From: Sciurus carolinensis
Taxonomy: Eukaryota > Chordata > Mammalia > Rodentia > Sciuridae
DNA length: 64,000 nucleotides
NCBI RefSeq assembly: GCF_902686445.1
Contig: NC_062213.1
Span: forward strand, 138,220,491 to 138,284,490
Direction: 5' to 3'
Shown in pieces: positions 10,981 through 22,324 of the stretch. Both the position numbers and the translations under genes were made by a program. Under the pieces are notes generated by a model that had not been told where the DNA came from, did not search any database, and saw only the letters and a list, made by a program, of their open reading frames with translations. Positions within the stretch are counted from its first letter, which is position 1, and each line of letters begins with the position of its first letter.

Positions 10981-11250
10981 ATACCACAGCAGAGTACAAA
11001 GTCTTGTTCATACAGGTGAATAAGTTCTGGAGATCTATTGTGTAGTATGGTGTCTACAACTAACAGTGCTGCACTGTATACTTGCAATTTGTTAAAAAGA
11101 TAAATCCTAAGATTTCTCACCTCTGCAACAGTTACCTGTTGTGAAGTGATTAATGTGTTAATTAGTCTGATTATGGTGATCATTTCACAATATGCATGTA
11201 TATGAAATCATGAACTTATACGTCTTAAAAAATAAATTGAAATCAACAGG
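10981..11250 (+). mobile_element. Ancient L1 3' end
   Basis: Resembles an L1M-class 3' untranslated end: TAGTATGGTGTCTACAACTA, ATTAATGTGTTAATTAGTCT, ATGGTGATCATTTCACAATA, then an A-rich tail. Confidence 0.55.
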
Positions 11251-11839
11251 AGTGGAATTAATGTAATCTCATGAAGAGACATTAGAGTCACACCCTGTCA
11301 CACCCCAAACCAAATTAAAGTGACTCAAATATGAAGACTTTCAGACATTGAAAATTTTAGTAGTAATTACATGCTGAAAGCTATCATTTCTGTGTACTTT
11401 ACACTGTGAAATAGACATAATACATGTGATGAACTGTTCAAAAACCAAAATTATATTAGGAAACGTTATCAGTAGGTCTTCAGATTGTGTCTTTGAAATA
11501 ATTTCTCATAATTTTCTTCAGGCATTTTTTTTCCAGCAGACTCTAAATTCCACAGTGATTTAGGACACAATGACAGTCCTCAATGTGTTCTCCAAATAAC
11601 TTGATCTCTACCAATAAGGTGAGCTGGTTAGATAAACAGAAATTTGTATGCCCATCAATATTTCTCAGGTGGTCCAAATTTCTGACCAGGGAAAGCAGCA
11701 CCACAAGAAAATTGCAGTTGCACTGGAATCTCATTTTTGTAAGATTGTCAAAAGAACTTTTATTTACATCTTTGGAATGTATATTGCTCTTCTGGCTGAT
11801 GTTTCTGAAGATGGAGCAACCATCAATGTAGTTGTACTA

Positions 11840-12203
11840 CAGTTGGACCTTCATATCCATGGGTTCCACATATGCAGATTCAACCAATCACAGATGAAAA
11901 ATACTTGAAAAAAATCTGCATCTTTACTGGATATGCACAGACCTTTTTCTTGTCATTATTCCATAAAAATTCAGTATAACAACTATTTACGTAGAATTTG
12001 TACTGTATTAGGTATATGTAATATATCTATATTTATATATATGTAATGAAATCTAGAGATGATTTAAAGTATACAGAAGGATGTGCATAGGCTATATACA
12101 AATATCATACCATTTTATATAAGAAACAAACATTTGCAGATTTTTATATATTTGATATATTTGGGGAGTTCTCCCTCTGTGGATACAAAGGGAGAGACAG
12201 CTG
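11840..12203 (+). mobile_element. MER2-like (Tigger/pogo) DNA transposon
   Basis: Inverted ends CAGTTGGACC...(T)ACAGCTG flanked by TA on both sides (11838-11839 and 12204-12205), the expected Tc1/mariner target. Body matches my memory of MER2: TATCCATGGGTTCCACATA, TTTTTCTTGTCATTATTCC, CTAGAGATGATTTAAAGTAT. Non-autonomous, no transposase frame. Confidence 0.8.
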
Positions 12204-12239
12204 TATCAGTCTGAATGGTTTTTCTGTATCCAAATATTT

Positions 12240-12420
12240 ATTCTCTTGATTCAGTCATTCAACAAATATTTAAGTCATACTTCTTGTCAAGTCTGTAGAT
12301 ACAATCATCAAAAACAAGTCACTTCCTGCCCCCAAGGAAATTCAGTGGAGAGAGACCAATAGGTATAGTACACCAGCAAATGCAAAAATCATGAGAGGTT
12401 CTGGGACTGCTACCTTGTTT
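12240..12420 (-). repeat. L2 3'-end fragment
   Basis: Reverse complement of the L2 tail: TCATTCAACAAATATTTAAG, GTCTGTAGATACAATCATC, CACTTCCTGCCCCCAAGG. It fills the gap between the two DNA transposons. Confidence 0.5.
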
Positions 12421-12487
12421 TATATTTTTAAAGACTAAAAAATAGAATTACACCTTTTAATGTGTTCAAAGAACCAAAACTGATACA

Positions 12488-13036
12488 CAGTCACATGCCA
12501 CGTCACAATTTTAGGTCAATGATAGTCTGTATATATGATGGTGGTCTTATAAGACTATAATGGAGCTGAAAAATTCCTATGGCCTAAGGATGTCGTATCT
12601 GCTGTAATGTCTCAGCATAACACAACACTCATGTGTTTGTGATGATGCTGTTATAGAAAAACCTACTGCAATACTAGTTATAGAACATATACATAAAAGT
12701 GTAGCACCTTCAATCACAGACAATACATAATCCTTGAAAAGGATAACAAATCACTATGTTACTGGTTTGTTTACCATACTTTTTTTTACTATTAGAGTAC
12801 ACTCCATCTATTTTTTTTTTAAATGCTTGCTGTAAAACAGCATGCCAGATTGCATTAGCAGCAGTCTGGTGCATGCTGTGTTTACTGTATGTCTTGATTG
12901 CATCAATAGGCCCTGCTAAGTGATTATCTGTGTCATCTAGGTTTGTGTAAGTGCACTCTAAGAAGTTCCAGCAGTGATGAATTTCCTAACAACATATTTC
13001 TCAGAATGTATCTTCTTGTTAAATGGCTAATGACTG
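12488..13036 (+). mobile_element. Tigger-type DNA transposon, internally deleted
   Basis: Starts CAGTCACATGCCACG and ends AAATGGCTAATGACTG, with TA after the right end (13037-13038) and TA near the left end (12484-12485). Body: TTATAAGACTATAATGGAGC, GAAAAATTCCTATGGCCTAA, ATCTAGGTTTGTGTAAGTGC. A pogo/Tigger-like family by structure; exact subfamily not assigned. No transposase left. Confidence 0.7.
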
Positions 13037-13541
13037 TACATGGAAGTCCCTGGTTACAGCTCAGAATGTATTTTCTGTAGAAATCAACCCATGTGTTGTG
13101 ATCAGATCACTCAGATCAGAGACACAAATATGTAAAAAAAGATCATAAAACATAAGACTATCCATTCTTTTTTTAAATTTTTAATTTATTTTTATTGTAA
13201 ACAAATGGGATACATGTTGTTGCTGTTTGTACGTGGAGTAACAGCATACCATTTGCATAATCATACATTTACATAGGGTAATGATGTCTGATTCATTCTG
13301 TTATTGTTTCCTTCCCCCTCACCCCCCACCCCTTTTTTCCCTCTATACAGTCCCTCCTACCTCCATTCTTGCCCCCTTCCCACCCCCCCATTATGTGTCA
13401 TCATCCCCTTATAATTGAGATCATTCGTCCTTTGGTTTTTTGAGATTGGCTTATCTCACTTAGCATGATATTCTCCAATTTCATACATTTGCCTGCAAAT
13501 GCCATAATTTTATCATTCTTTATAGCTGAGTAATATTCCGT

Positions 13542-13553
13542 TGTGTGTGTGTG

Positions 13554-13600
<47 letters not shown>
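13542..13600. repeat. TG/TA microsatellite inside L1 ORF2
   Basis: (TG)n changing to about 20 units of TA. It replaces the place where related L1s (for example at 17580) carry a short TATATACACACAATGGA stretch, so it grew from a seed within the element. Confidence 0.9.
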
Positions 13601-13603
<3 letters not shown>

Positions 13604-13918
13604 AGTTTCTTTATCCATTCATCAATTGAAGGACATCTAGGTTGGTTCCACAGTCTGGCTATTGTGAATTGAGCAGCTATGAACATCGATGTGGCTGTAT
13701 CTCTGTAGTATGCTGATTTTAAGTCCTTTGGGTATAGGCCGAGAAGTGGGATAGCTAGGTCAAATGGTGGTTCCATTCCAAGTTTTCTAAGGAATCTCCA
13801 CACTGCTTTCCAGAGTGGCTGCACTAATTTGCAGCCCCACCAGCAATGTATGAGTGTACCTTTTTCCCCACATCCTCTCCAACACCTATTGTTGCTTGTA
13901 TTCTTGATAATCTCCATT

Positions 13919-15257
13919 TTACTTGGGGTGAGATGGAATCTTAGTGTAGTTTTGATTTGCATTTCTCTTATTACTAGAGATGGTGAACATTTTTTCATGT
14001 TTGTTGATTGCTTGTAGATCTTCTGTGAAGCGTCTATTCATATCCTTAGCCCATTTGTTGATTGGGTTATTTGTATTCTTGGTGTAGAGTTTTTTGAGTT
14101 CTTTATATATTCTGGAAATTAGTGCTCTATCTGAAGTATGAGTGGCAAAGATATTCTCCCACTCTGTAGGCTCTCTGTTCGCATTGCTGATAGTTTCCTT
14201 TGCTGAGAGAAAGTTATTTAGTTTGAATCTATCCCAGTTATTGATTCTTGCTTTTATTTCTTGTGCTATGGGAGTCCTGTTAAGGAAGTCTGATCCTAAG
14301 CCAACAAGTTGAAGATTTGGACCTACTTTTTCTTCTATAAGATGCAGGGTCTCTGATCTGATTTCAAGGTCCTTGATCCATTGTGAGTTGATTTTTGTGC
14401 AGGGTGAGAGATAGTGATTTAGTTTCATTCTGTTGCATATGGATTTCCAGTTTTCCCAGCACCATTTGTTAAAGAGGCTATCTTTTCTCCATTGCATATT
14501 TTTGGCACCTTTGTCTAGTATGAGAAAATTGTATTTATTTGGGTTTGTGTCCATGTCCTCTATTCTGTACCATTGATCTACCTGTCTATTTTGGTGCCAA
14601 TACCATGCCGTTTTTGTTACTGTTGCTTTGTAGTATAGTTGAAGTACTGGTATTGTGATACCCCCTGTTTCATTCTTCCTGCTAAGGATTGCTTTAGCTA
14701 TTCTGGGTTTCTTATTCTTCCAGATGAATTTCATGATTGCTTGCTCTATTTCTGTAAGGTACATCATTGGGATTTTAATTGGAATTGCATTGAATCTGTA
14801 TAGCACTTTTGGTAGTATGGCCATTTTGACAATATTAATCCTGCCTATCCAAGAACATGGGAGATCTTTCCATCTTCTAAGGTCTTCCTCAATTTCTTTC
14901 TTCAGTGTTTTGTAGTTTTCATTGTAGAGATCTTTTACCTCTTTGGTTAGATTGATTCCCAAGTATTTTATTTTTTTTGAGGCTATTGCAAGTGGAGTTG
15001 TTTTCCTCATTTCCCTTTCAGCTGTTTCGTCGCTTGCGTATAAAAATGGTTTAGATTTATGCGTGTTGATTTTATAGCCTGCTATTTTGCTGAATTCATT
15101 GATGAGGTCTAGAAGTTTTCTGGAGGAGGTTTTTGGATCCTCTAAATATAGAATCATGTCATCAGCAAATGGTGACAGCTTAAGTTCCTCTTTTCCTATT
15201 CGTATCCCTTTAATTTCTTTAGTCTGTCTAATTGCTCTGGCTAGACTTTCGAGGACA
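13919..15257 (-). pseudogene. L1 ORF2p C-terminal part (RT end to C-terminus), truncated
   Basis: Open for nearly 450 codons: end of the RT domain with [11 protein letters not shown], thumb/linker region ([15 protein letters not shown], then the [14 protein letters not shown] segment), to the frameshift before the cysteine-rich end. Compared with a usual ORF2p of about 1,275 residues, roughly the first 60 percent is absent. One single-base-type shift separates it from the last 132 codons (13998-13600). Confidence 0.85.
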
Positions 15258-15275
15258 ATAAGACTATCCATTCTT

Positions 15276-16022
15276 AAAACTTATCAAAATCTCTTTAAAA
15301 TTATTGAGAACCCCAAAGAGCTTTTGCTTATTTGGTTTCTATCAATATTTACCATGTAGAAATTAAATTTGAGAAAAAATTATATATGCAATATTTATAT
15401 CAATAGTTTAAACCAATTGATATAAACCTACTATGTGAGAGTTTGCATACATCATGAAAATAACTCTATTTTCCAAGCAAGTAAGAAGAATGCATTATTT
15501 CAATCTTTTTAGACATCTTTTATGGAAGACAGCTGGGTATATCTGCCTCTACATTTAATCTGTTGTGATTTATCATTTTGGTTGAAGTATATGAAGAAAA
15601 ACTGGCCTCAACCAAGTGTATGATTAAATAAGAGAGAGGTTGGGACATAGCCTGACCTGAGAAATAGAAACACTACCTTGAAATTTGAGAAAAAAAAATT
15701 TTAAAGGTTAGTTGCCTTGTGGAAACTGAATCATATCAATGAGCTTCTCATATTGTATTACATTAAAATCTATTGATCTATATTGTATTTTGGATGGATC
15801 TTTTATACATGCATGATTTTCTAACAGTATGCATTTATTGGTCACTTGGAAAACACTGGTTCACTGAGTTATGTGTGTCTCTAAAAGTTGACACATTTTA
15901 TTATATAATATTGAAAAATCATATTTTAAAATATCACTGCTAATCTCATCAGCCACATTTTGGAATACTGGTAAACTGTTAAGTTCACAGTGGTGGTTAA
16001 AAGTTTTCCCGAATTCCACGTT
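15276..16022. other. Intergenic, nothing assigned
   Basis: AT-rich sequence in which the L1 at 13170 landed. No gene recognised. Confidence 0.55.
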
Positions 16023-16447
16023 TTACTTGAGCAGTGATTTCCTTGAATCCGAGTCATTTGGGTTATACTTTCCATGAAACACAGCGTGTGGAGGCAGGGA
16101 TTTAGGGGAAGGAGTAGTCCTGTGCAGGGAGGGCCTCTTGGGGACTGTAAACTTCCCAGGGATATTGCTCAGGCTGTCTTCCTGTTGCCTTCTCTCCTTG
16201 GTGGACACCTAAAGATTGACTTGCTTTGTATTGCCTCCACTAATCATGAGCAACGTAATCGTAAAGCCTTAGTATATTCTTGAAATCTGCTTGTGAAGGT
16301 AATCTGGGGAGTGCTTTGTGTGGTCCCTTCCACTTTATTCAGTCCTGTGTAAGCAAGCCACTCCTCCCATATGACAGATCCTAAGGGAGAGTCAAAGTCT
16401 ATACCATATGTTGCTTCTGAGTAAGGATTTCCTCCTTTCTCATCCAC
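16023..16447 (-). other. Unidentified protein-like remnant in two frames
   Basis: On the minus strand, 16447-16244 is open for 67 codons (starts MDEKGGNPYSEATYG, includes DSPLGSVIWEEWLAYTG) and 16208-16023 for 61 codons in another frame (includes NIPGKFTVPKRPSLHRT and HAVFHGKYNPNDSDSRK). The composition looks more like protein than the usual AT-rich chance frames. A frame change and a stop at about 16244 lie between them. I do not recognise the protein; it may be a processed pseudogene, an exon-derived relic or a repeat-derived frame. No poly-A tail or target duplication was found. Confidence 0.3.
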
Positions 16448-17397
16448 TGTACAAAAGAATGTTTACTTACAATCTGTTTTTGTTCTTGAGACAATCAATA
16501 GACATTTAAAAATTTTTCTGAAGCTTTTCTCCCCCTGTAGCAAACACACAAAATAGAGATTTTAAAAAACTCCTTATCTTTACTCCTTTACATTCTAATA
16601 GAGATGACAAGTCTCATATGATGTTGGTTTGGCTTCACAAAAAAATTTTAAATTAAGCTTAGTTTGGGGAGAAAAATGAAATTCAGTAGCTTTCCTGGAA
16701 TTTCTACTACGAAAACCAGCAGGCCTTTCTGGGAGAGAGAAAGGTGAAGAGCATTCTAAGGAACTGAAGATATGTTTATGAGATAAGCATAACAGTAGTT
16801 ATATGGGGAGGATGCAGAATTGGATTACACTCTAATCTTCCCCATTGTTTTCCTGTGTCACTACTACTTACTAGACTGAAGAGGTAGGGATTAGGGACAA
16901 AGAATCTTTCAGTAAATGATCAGGTTCCAGAAGTTTCCACCATGTTCCAACATACTCCAGGAAGATTTTGTTGATTTAGTTTCTCTAAAAGTATCCTTCT
17001 TTATTCTAAAGATCACTATATTCCAAAATATGCCTTAGTCAGTGTTGTGAAATATGCTAGAAAGTTCCATTGTCTTCCAGGGATCACTGGATACTAAATA
17101 TCTGTACTAGCCAAAACCTTACAGAGGGCCTATAAAGCTACTTGGAGTATGACTCAGGGAGCAACTTCTGGAAGCTTAGTAGAAATGCAGAATTTTGAGG
17201 CTCACTCTAAGACCATCTAAAAGACCCCAGATGGTTCATAGACACATTTAAGTTTGAGAAGCACTGTGGAAGAAGGTGTGTGTTATAAACCCTCACACTG
17301 AATTAATTTTTATTCATCAGACAACTTGTTTCAGCCAAAAAAATGGAGTGGTTTTAAATAATAGTTATTTTGTTGATGAAAAAACAACATTTTATCA
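16448..17397. other. Intergenic, nothing assigned
   Basis: No gene or certain repeat. The part at 17100-17280 (TACTTGGAGTATGACTCAGG, GTTTGAGAAGCACTGTGG) looks like a decayed MER-type DNA repeat, but I cannot assign it. Confidence 0.45.
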
Positions 17398-17415
17398 TTT
17401 AAAAAGTGATAGCAT

Positions 17416-17460
17416 ACTCAACTGTCATGTATAACTAAAAAGAACAAATAAAATTTTTTT
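17416..17460 (+). mobile_element. Ultra-short L1 3'-end insertion
   Basis: Only the last ~45 bp of an L1 (ACTCAACTGTCATGTATAAC to AATAAAATTTTTTT), flanked by a perfect 15-bp target duplication AAAAAGTGATAGCAT at 17401-17415 and 17461-17475. Confidence 0.85.
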
Positions 17461-17507
17461 AAAAAGTGATAGCATTACTGAAGGTAAGAGAGACTGATAA
17501 AACTATT

Positions 17508-18090
17508 GTGGGAATTCACAAGAGTCAAGCTATGGAATCATCCTAGATGCCCAGCAACTGATGAATGGGTAAAGAAAATGTGGTATATACACACAATGGA
17601 GTATTACTCAGTCAATAAGAAGAATGAAGTTATGGCATCTGCCAGTAAATGGATGGAACTGGAGGTCGTCATGCCTAAAGGAAACAAGCCAGACCCAGAA
17701 AATCAAAGTTCAAATATTTTCTCTGATATGAAGAAGTTAGTCCAAAATAAGGTTGTGGGGGGATTCTATCCGAATAGAAGAAAGATCAATGAGAAGAGAT
17801 TGAGGAGGAGGAGGATGGATAGTATAAGGGATGAACTGTGGAATCTGACCTAATTTTCCTGTGCACATATATGAATTTACCACAGTGAATCTTATGTATA
17901 TCCTCAAGGCAAAAATATTTTTAAAAACCCTACAGTAAATACCAGAAAGATTAGTAGAGTAGAGGGAAGGGAACAGGGAGGGAGGAAGAGAGGGAAAGGG
18001 GAAGTATTGGAAACTGAATTAGAGCAAAGTATATTCCATGCTTTTATAATTTATGTCAAAATGAATCCTAATGTTATATATACTTTATCT
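17508..18090 (+). mobile_element. L1 3' end (ORF2 C-terminus and 3'UTR)
   Basis: Starts in ORF2 at TTCACAAGAGTCAAGCTATG, with WNHPRCPATDEW and MWYIHTMEYYS still readable, then a G/A-rich 3'UTR (17930-18000). The frame runs on to 17853 past the normal stop region, and the tail is decayed. Confidence 0.85.
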
Positions 18091-19837
18091 GACTAATAAC
18101 ATATTAATCTATATGATATAGGTATATCAATCTACACCTTGTCAGAAAAAAATGACTTTACTCATTTTCCAATAAAGCATTCATGGAGGTAACTTAGGGA
18201 AGATAAAGAACAGTGATTCTCAGTGTAGTTCCCAGACAAACAAAGTCCACATCACCTGGAGAATTTGTTATAAGTACAGATGCCTGGATCCATTTCAACC
18301 AAGGCTCTGATTGAACTCAGAAATCTATTGTAGGTGATCCTGATGCACAACCAAATTATAGACCTACTGGTCTTAATCTACTATTATTATCTTCTGACAC
18401 TTAGAAGCAGACCATTAGGACTGTTTTTCTTTAGTGTCCATGATTATCTTCCTTGACTGGCAGATTTAGTAATCAAATCAACTTCTCCTCATGTATTCAC
18501 GTAGAAAAATCTAAGCATTCATACTAGGTGATACCAAAAGATTATTATAGCAAGATGTTATTATCTATATATAATTTTAAAAGTTTAGTTAATTATGGTA
18601 AAACATGATATAATCAGCACCTTTAGGTAAATAAAATATTAATGAATGGCTACAAAATCTTGTGTATTTTTCCTTAAAGTTAGTTAGAAACTTGACATTA
18701 TGATGTGCCCAGGTGACCCAGGTGACTCTTGGACACTCAATTCATTTTTATTACTGTTCACATTAATATATAGCATTGATTAGTTCACATTGCCCAGGAA
18801 TTGCTGATTTTTTAATCTTAATAAGATAGTAAAGTCTCTTTTAGCTAAGTGCAATGCAGTATCCTGGATTAAATGCTAGAGCAGAAAAATAAACATCAAT
18901 GAAACATGGATGAAATCTGAATAAAGTCCAAAGTTTATTTACTACTAATGTGCCAAGGTTTTTAGTTGGTTTTTAGTTTTGAAAAATTTATTGTGGCAGT
19001 GTAAGATATTAACACTAATAATCTTGGGGAGAGTATACAGGAACTGTCTGCATTATTTTTGTAATTTTTAAATAAATTTATTCCAAACTTATTCTCCAAA
19101 ATTTTAAAAGAATTTAAAGATTCTTTTTTTAAAAAAATCTCTCCCTGACCTTTAGCAAATTCCTTGAAATATTGCCAGGTAAAAGACATTAAAGAACTGC
19201 TGTGCATCAACTCAGGCTGCCTGTTGGTGGGTAGACCAACAGTTTAATTTGTTTTGTTAAGATATCCACAAAGCTACTGTCAGCCACAAAACACATTTGC
19301 TAAATATATAGGATAGACAATTACTCTCCATTCCTTGAACTTTTATATATAGAGTTTCTACACAAGTACTTTGCACTTGGTGATATATTGTTTTAATAAT
19401 AATCCTTAAATCATTCCATGGGTGACTGTTCCCATCCACCCCCGCCCTCCTCCAGAGCACTTAATGCCTTGTGCTGCAGGAAGCAGGCATTCACAGAGCT
19501 CAGATCTCTGACTAAGTGACTGACTCAATGTGCTACCTGTAATTATATTTTAAATTTTAATCAGGGCAGTTCTAGGAACTCAAGGGGATAAAGTCAAAAT
19601 CAACTATTCAAGTTAGGTTTGCATAAATTGTCTAGAGTGAATAGACTTCATCAAAACTTGTCAAAATGCAGAATCTTGTCAGTGGAAACCAGAATATCAA
19701 AAATTCAAATCATCCTATGAAATATACTCAAGACCGAAGGTGAATAGTTCATGGTGAAGTTAACAGAATAAATTTGGGGCTGAACACAAAGTTACTGGTT
19801 TTACTTTTTTCATACTGTTTGTTTTACTTTATTTTGT
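18091..19837. other. Intergenic, nothing assigned
   Basis: AT-rich. The part at 18205-18440 (TTCTCAGTGTAGTTCCCAGA, CATCACCTGGAGAATTTGTT, CCTGATGCACAACCAAATTA) resembles a MER5-type hAT repeat. No gene seen. Confidence 0.45.
18205..18380 (+). repeat. MER5-like hAT DNA transposon remnant
   Basis: Typical order for this old family: a 'CAGTGATTCTCA' start, 'ACATCACCTGGAGAATTTGT', 'GATGCCTGGATCC', 'AATCTATTGTAGGTGATCCT'. Assigned from memory of the consensus. Confidence 0.6.
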
Positions 19838-19890
19838 GTTTTTTCCACATTTTTTTATTAGTGCATTATAGTTGTACATAATGATGGTTA
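19838..19890 (-). mobile_element. Short L1 3'-end fragment
   Basis: Reverse complement of the L1 tail seen at 41140-41185 and 32540-32585: CCACATTTTTTTATTAGTGC then ATTATAGTTGTACATAATGA. About 50 bp only. Confidence 0.75.
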
Positions 19891-21474
19891 TTTCGGTTTT
19901 TTTAATGTAATCGTGAAGCAAAAAAATATTATCCTGCTGTGGCTTTTGTTGTGTCTTGAGAAATTCTGAAAAAGAACTGAAATAGAACCATTTATCTTTC
20001 TGATTCTCTTTAGTATTATCAATGTGAACTGAAGCCAAAACTGTTTGAAGATACCAAGAACTATGATACATCTAATATTAGAGATTTTCGGTGTTTCTAA
20101 TATATCTCAATCCTTCTAAAATTCCTATAAAATATATTTAAGGCAGGAATCTTATTTATTTTTCCAGTGGGAAAATGGAAATGCAAAGAGCTAAATACCA
20201 GCACCCAGTTTAAACAACAAATTGTAATTCTTATGCCATTGCTTATTGCTCTTTCAACTAATCATGAGGCTTGTCCTGAGGCCCATATTTCTTAGAGTAA
20301 ATTATCAGATGAACACAGCCCCATACATCTGCATGAAACTCATTTTCTTTTCTTGACTCTGCAGTGTATTTTCAGAAACAAAGCACTTGATGAAGTGTAA
20401 TTTGGATCCTTCAAATGAGGCAGATGTATAAAGTTTGGAACAGTGAATGCAACAGCAATATTTGTTTTTCATTTAACTATTTCAACCCATGAATTATATT
20501 GTAGATATGGTAGAGTTTGTTGCAGTTTTGTTAAAATTAATTTAAGGAAAAAATTGTATATTTTATGTATCATTTCCCATTTCTGTAATTGAATGAGGGA
20601 GACTTATTTAGGGCATTCCTAATTACAGAAAAGTGGGAAAGAATTATCTTTAAGATTTTAGGAGGTGAGGAAATAAACTGAAAATTATTTGGTTAATGTA
20701 ATCACAAAATTATTGGTTAGAGCAGAAGAATTACTGATTTTCCCTCCAGCTTTCATTTTCAGAAAGAAGATAATTTTTAAACTAAACTATGTTTTACATT
20801 CAAATCATTCATGGGGAGGTTTAAGATATGAGCTGATAAAAGTAGATTTACCTTTTGAACTGCTAGAAAATTGTACCTTCTCACCTTCTATAAAAGATGT
20901 GCCCTAACATACATATATATCTGATAAAAGATACCATCTATTCCATATTTTTATCTAAAATCTAACTTGAACAGTTCTTCATTTGTTATGAAACTAACAT
21001 TTAATGTAGAAAGTTCATGAGGTTTTCTGCTATAGATAAGGAGATATCGTGTGTAATGTTTTTCTAAGACATACTGTATTATCATAACCCACATTTAAAT
21101 GGAGGCCATGGTATGGATTCATAGACATCCCCATTAAAAAAATGGAAATCTCAGTAAACCTGAAATGGTGTTTAATGAATACAGTACATTTCATCCATAT
21201 AAACTATCAAGTAAGATTATACCAGTACTCATTTATTCATTCATTCTAAAAATATTTCTGAGCACTTACAACCAGACATGGACCTTGTGAGGAAGCCAAG
21301 GAATCAGAAAAAAAAATAAAGCTTCTCTCTGCCAGGAACTTAAAATCTAATTCAGAACTAAAGCATGTCAACATGAAATCTTAGTTAGATCTCAATCCAG
21401 GTATTAAATAGCACTGGAAAAGAACAGCACTGTGAGAGTCAGGGAATTGTATTTACCAATAAGTGTAATGCATT
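19891..21474. other. Intergenic, nothing assigned
   Basis: AT-rich with short chance frames. 21230-21350 resembles a minus-strand L2 tail (TTCATTCTAAAAATATTTCT, GAGCACTTACAACCAGACAT). No gene seen. Confidence 0.5.
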
Positions 21475-21709
21475 ATAATGGTTAAGAACATAGGTTTTCA
21501 AGTTAGCCAGATCAGGGTTCTAGTTGCAACTCATCTCATTTAGCTGTGTGATCTTGAACAGTCTCTTAACTTCATTAGGACCCTATTTCCTTCTTCTGTA
21601 AGAAAGTAGCATCTAACCCATGGGGATGTTCTGGTGATTAGGTGAGATCACCAAGGCATGGAACAACTCTCAGCATTATCTGTCTAGCATTCAGTATGCT
21701 ATAAACAAC
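21475..21709 (+). repeat. MIR SINE, split by an LTR
   Basis: MIR order from GGTTAAGAACATAGGTTTTC through TAGCTGTGTGATCTTGAAC and GGTGATTAGGTGAG to CATTCAGTATGCTATAAAC; its AT-rich tail resumes at 22149 (CTATTATTAGTTTATTATTA) after the LTR. Confidence 0.75.
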
Positions 21710-22148
21710 TGTGGGAAGCCATCCTTATTTAGCAGAATCAGACTAGGTTGAGCCATGGGACGCATAGGCCTGGCTTCTAGGAACTGCCAGGAAGTATGTG
21801 ATGCTGCCTGGGAGTGGTTCCCTGTCTCCTGGAATTTTCCCCCTAAGAGGATGGCTCCCCTAACTCCACCCTGTCCTGTCCATCACAGAAGAAGCTCCTC
21901 CCGGTCCTTGCCACCTTTACCTGTATAGTATGAATGAAGAAGTGTTGGGTGACTCCATGTTGTCATAAGAGGTCAGAGCTGGTATGGCCAGACCTGTCAC
22001 ACCCCCTCTCATAAAAAGAGTGTTGGCTCTTGTGTGTTTATTGAGTAGATAAGTTTTTTGAGTAATAGATAGAAAAACTGCCAACATCCTCCTCCAGCAG
22101 TTAACCCTTTCCTCTACCAGGCGGGACATGGCAGAGAGGACCCCCACA
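21710..22148 (+). mobile_element. Solo LTR, ERVK-like
   Basis: 439 bp with inverted ends TGTGGG...CCCACA and a 6-bp target duplication AACAAC / AATAAC (21704-21709 and 22149-22154, one mismatch). Six-base duplications fit class II (ERVK) LTRs. No internal viral genes are present, so this is a recombined solo LTR. Confidence 0.75.
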
Positions 22149-22324
22149 AATAACTGCTATTATTAGTTTATTATTATAACCAGAAGGTTTCCAGAGACAA
22201 CAAGAACCAAGGTGGACCTGCCCAATGTTCAAGCTGAGTGTAAGCCCCACTTCATTTGTGGCCTACTGGGGAAAAGAGATCAGCACTGCCTCACTTGGAG
22301 ATCTGCTCGATGACTTCAGGTAAA

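Larger units (their letters stand above)
13170..15257 (-). mobile_element. L1 insertion, 5'-truncated, ~2.1 kb
   Basis: Flanked by a perfect 18-bp target duplication, ATAAGACTATCCATTCTT, at 13152-13169 and 15258-15275. The minus strand holds the 3' part of ORF2 and a G-rich 3'UTR (C-rich on the plus strand at 13310-13390). ORF2 is open from about 15271 (reading out of the flank) to 13919, then shifts frame near 13995 and continues from 13998 to 13600. The reverse-transcriptase FADDM motif lies at about 15175-15161 and the C-terminal cysteine motif (CWRGCGEKG...HCWWGC) at about 13880-13825. Endonuclease and most of the RT are missing, so it cannot move by itself. The perfect duplication and long open frame make it one of the younger insertions here. 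Confidence 0.92.

Noticed and set aside
11543..11908. Overlapping frames on both strands (63-86 codons)
   Set aside because: No recognisable protein family, and the plus-strand frames run into the MER2-like element at 11840. Could hide an old repeat or pseudogene, but support is too thin.
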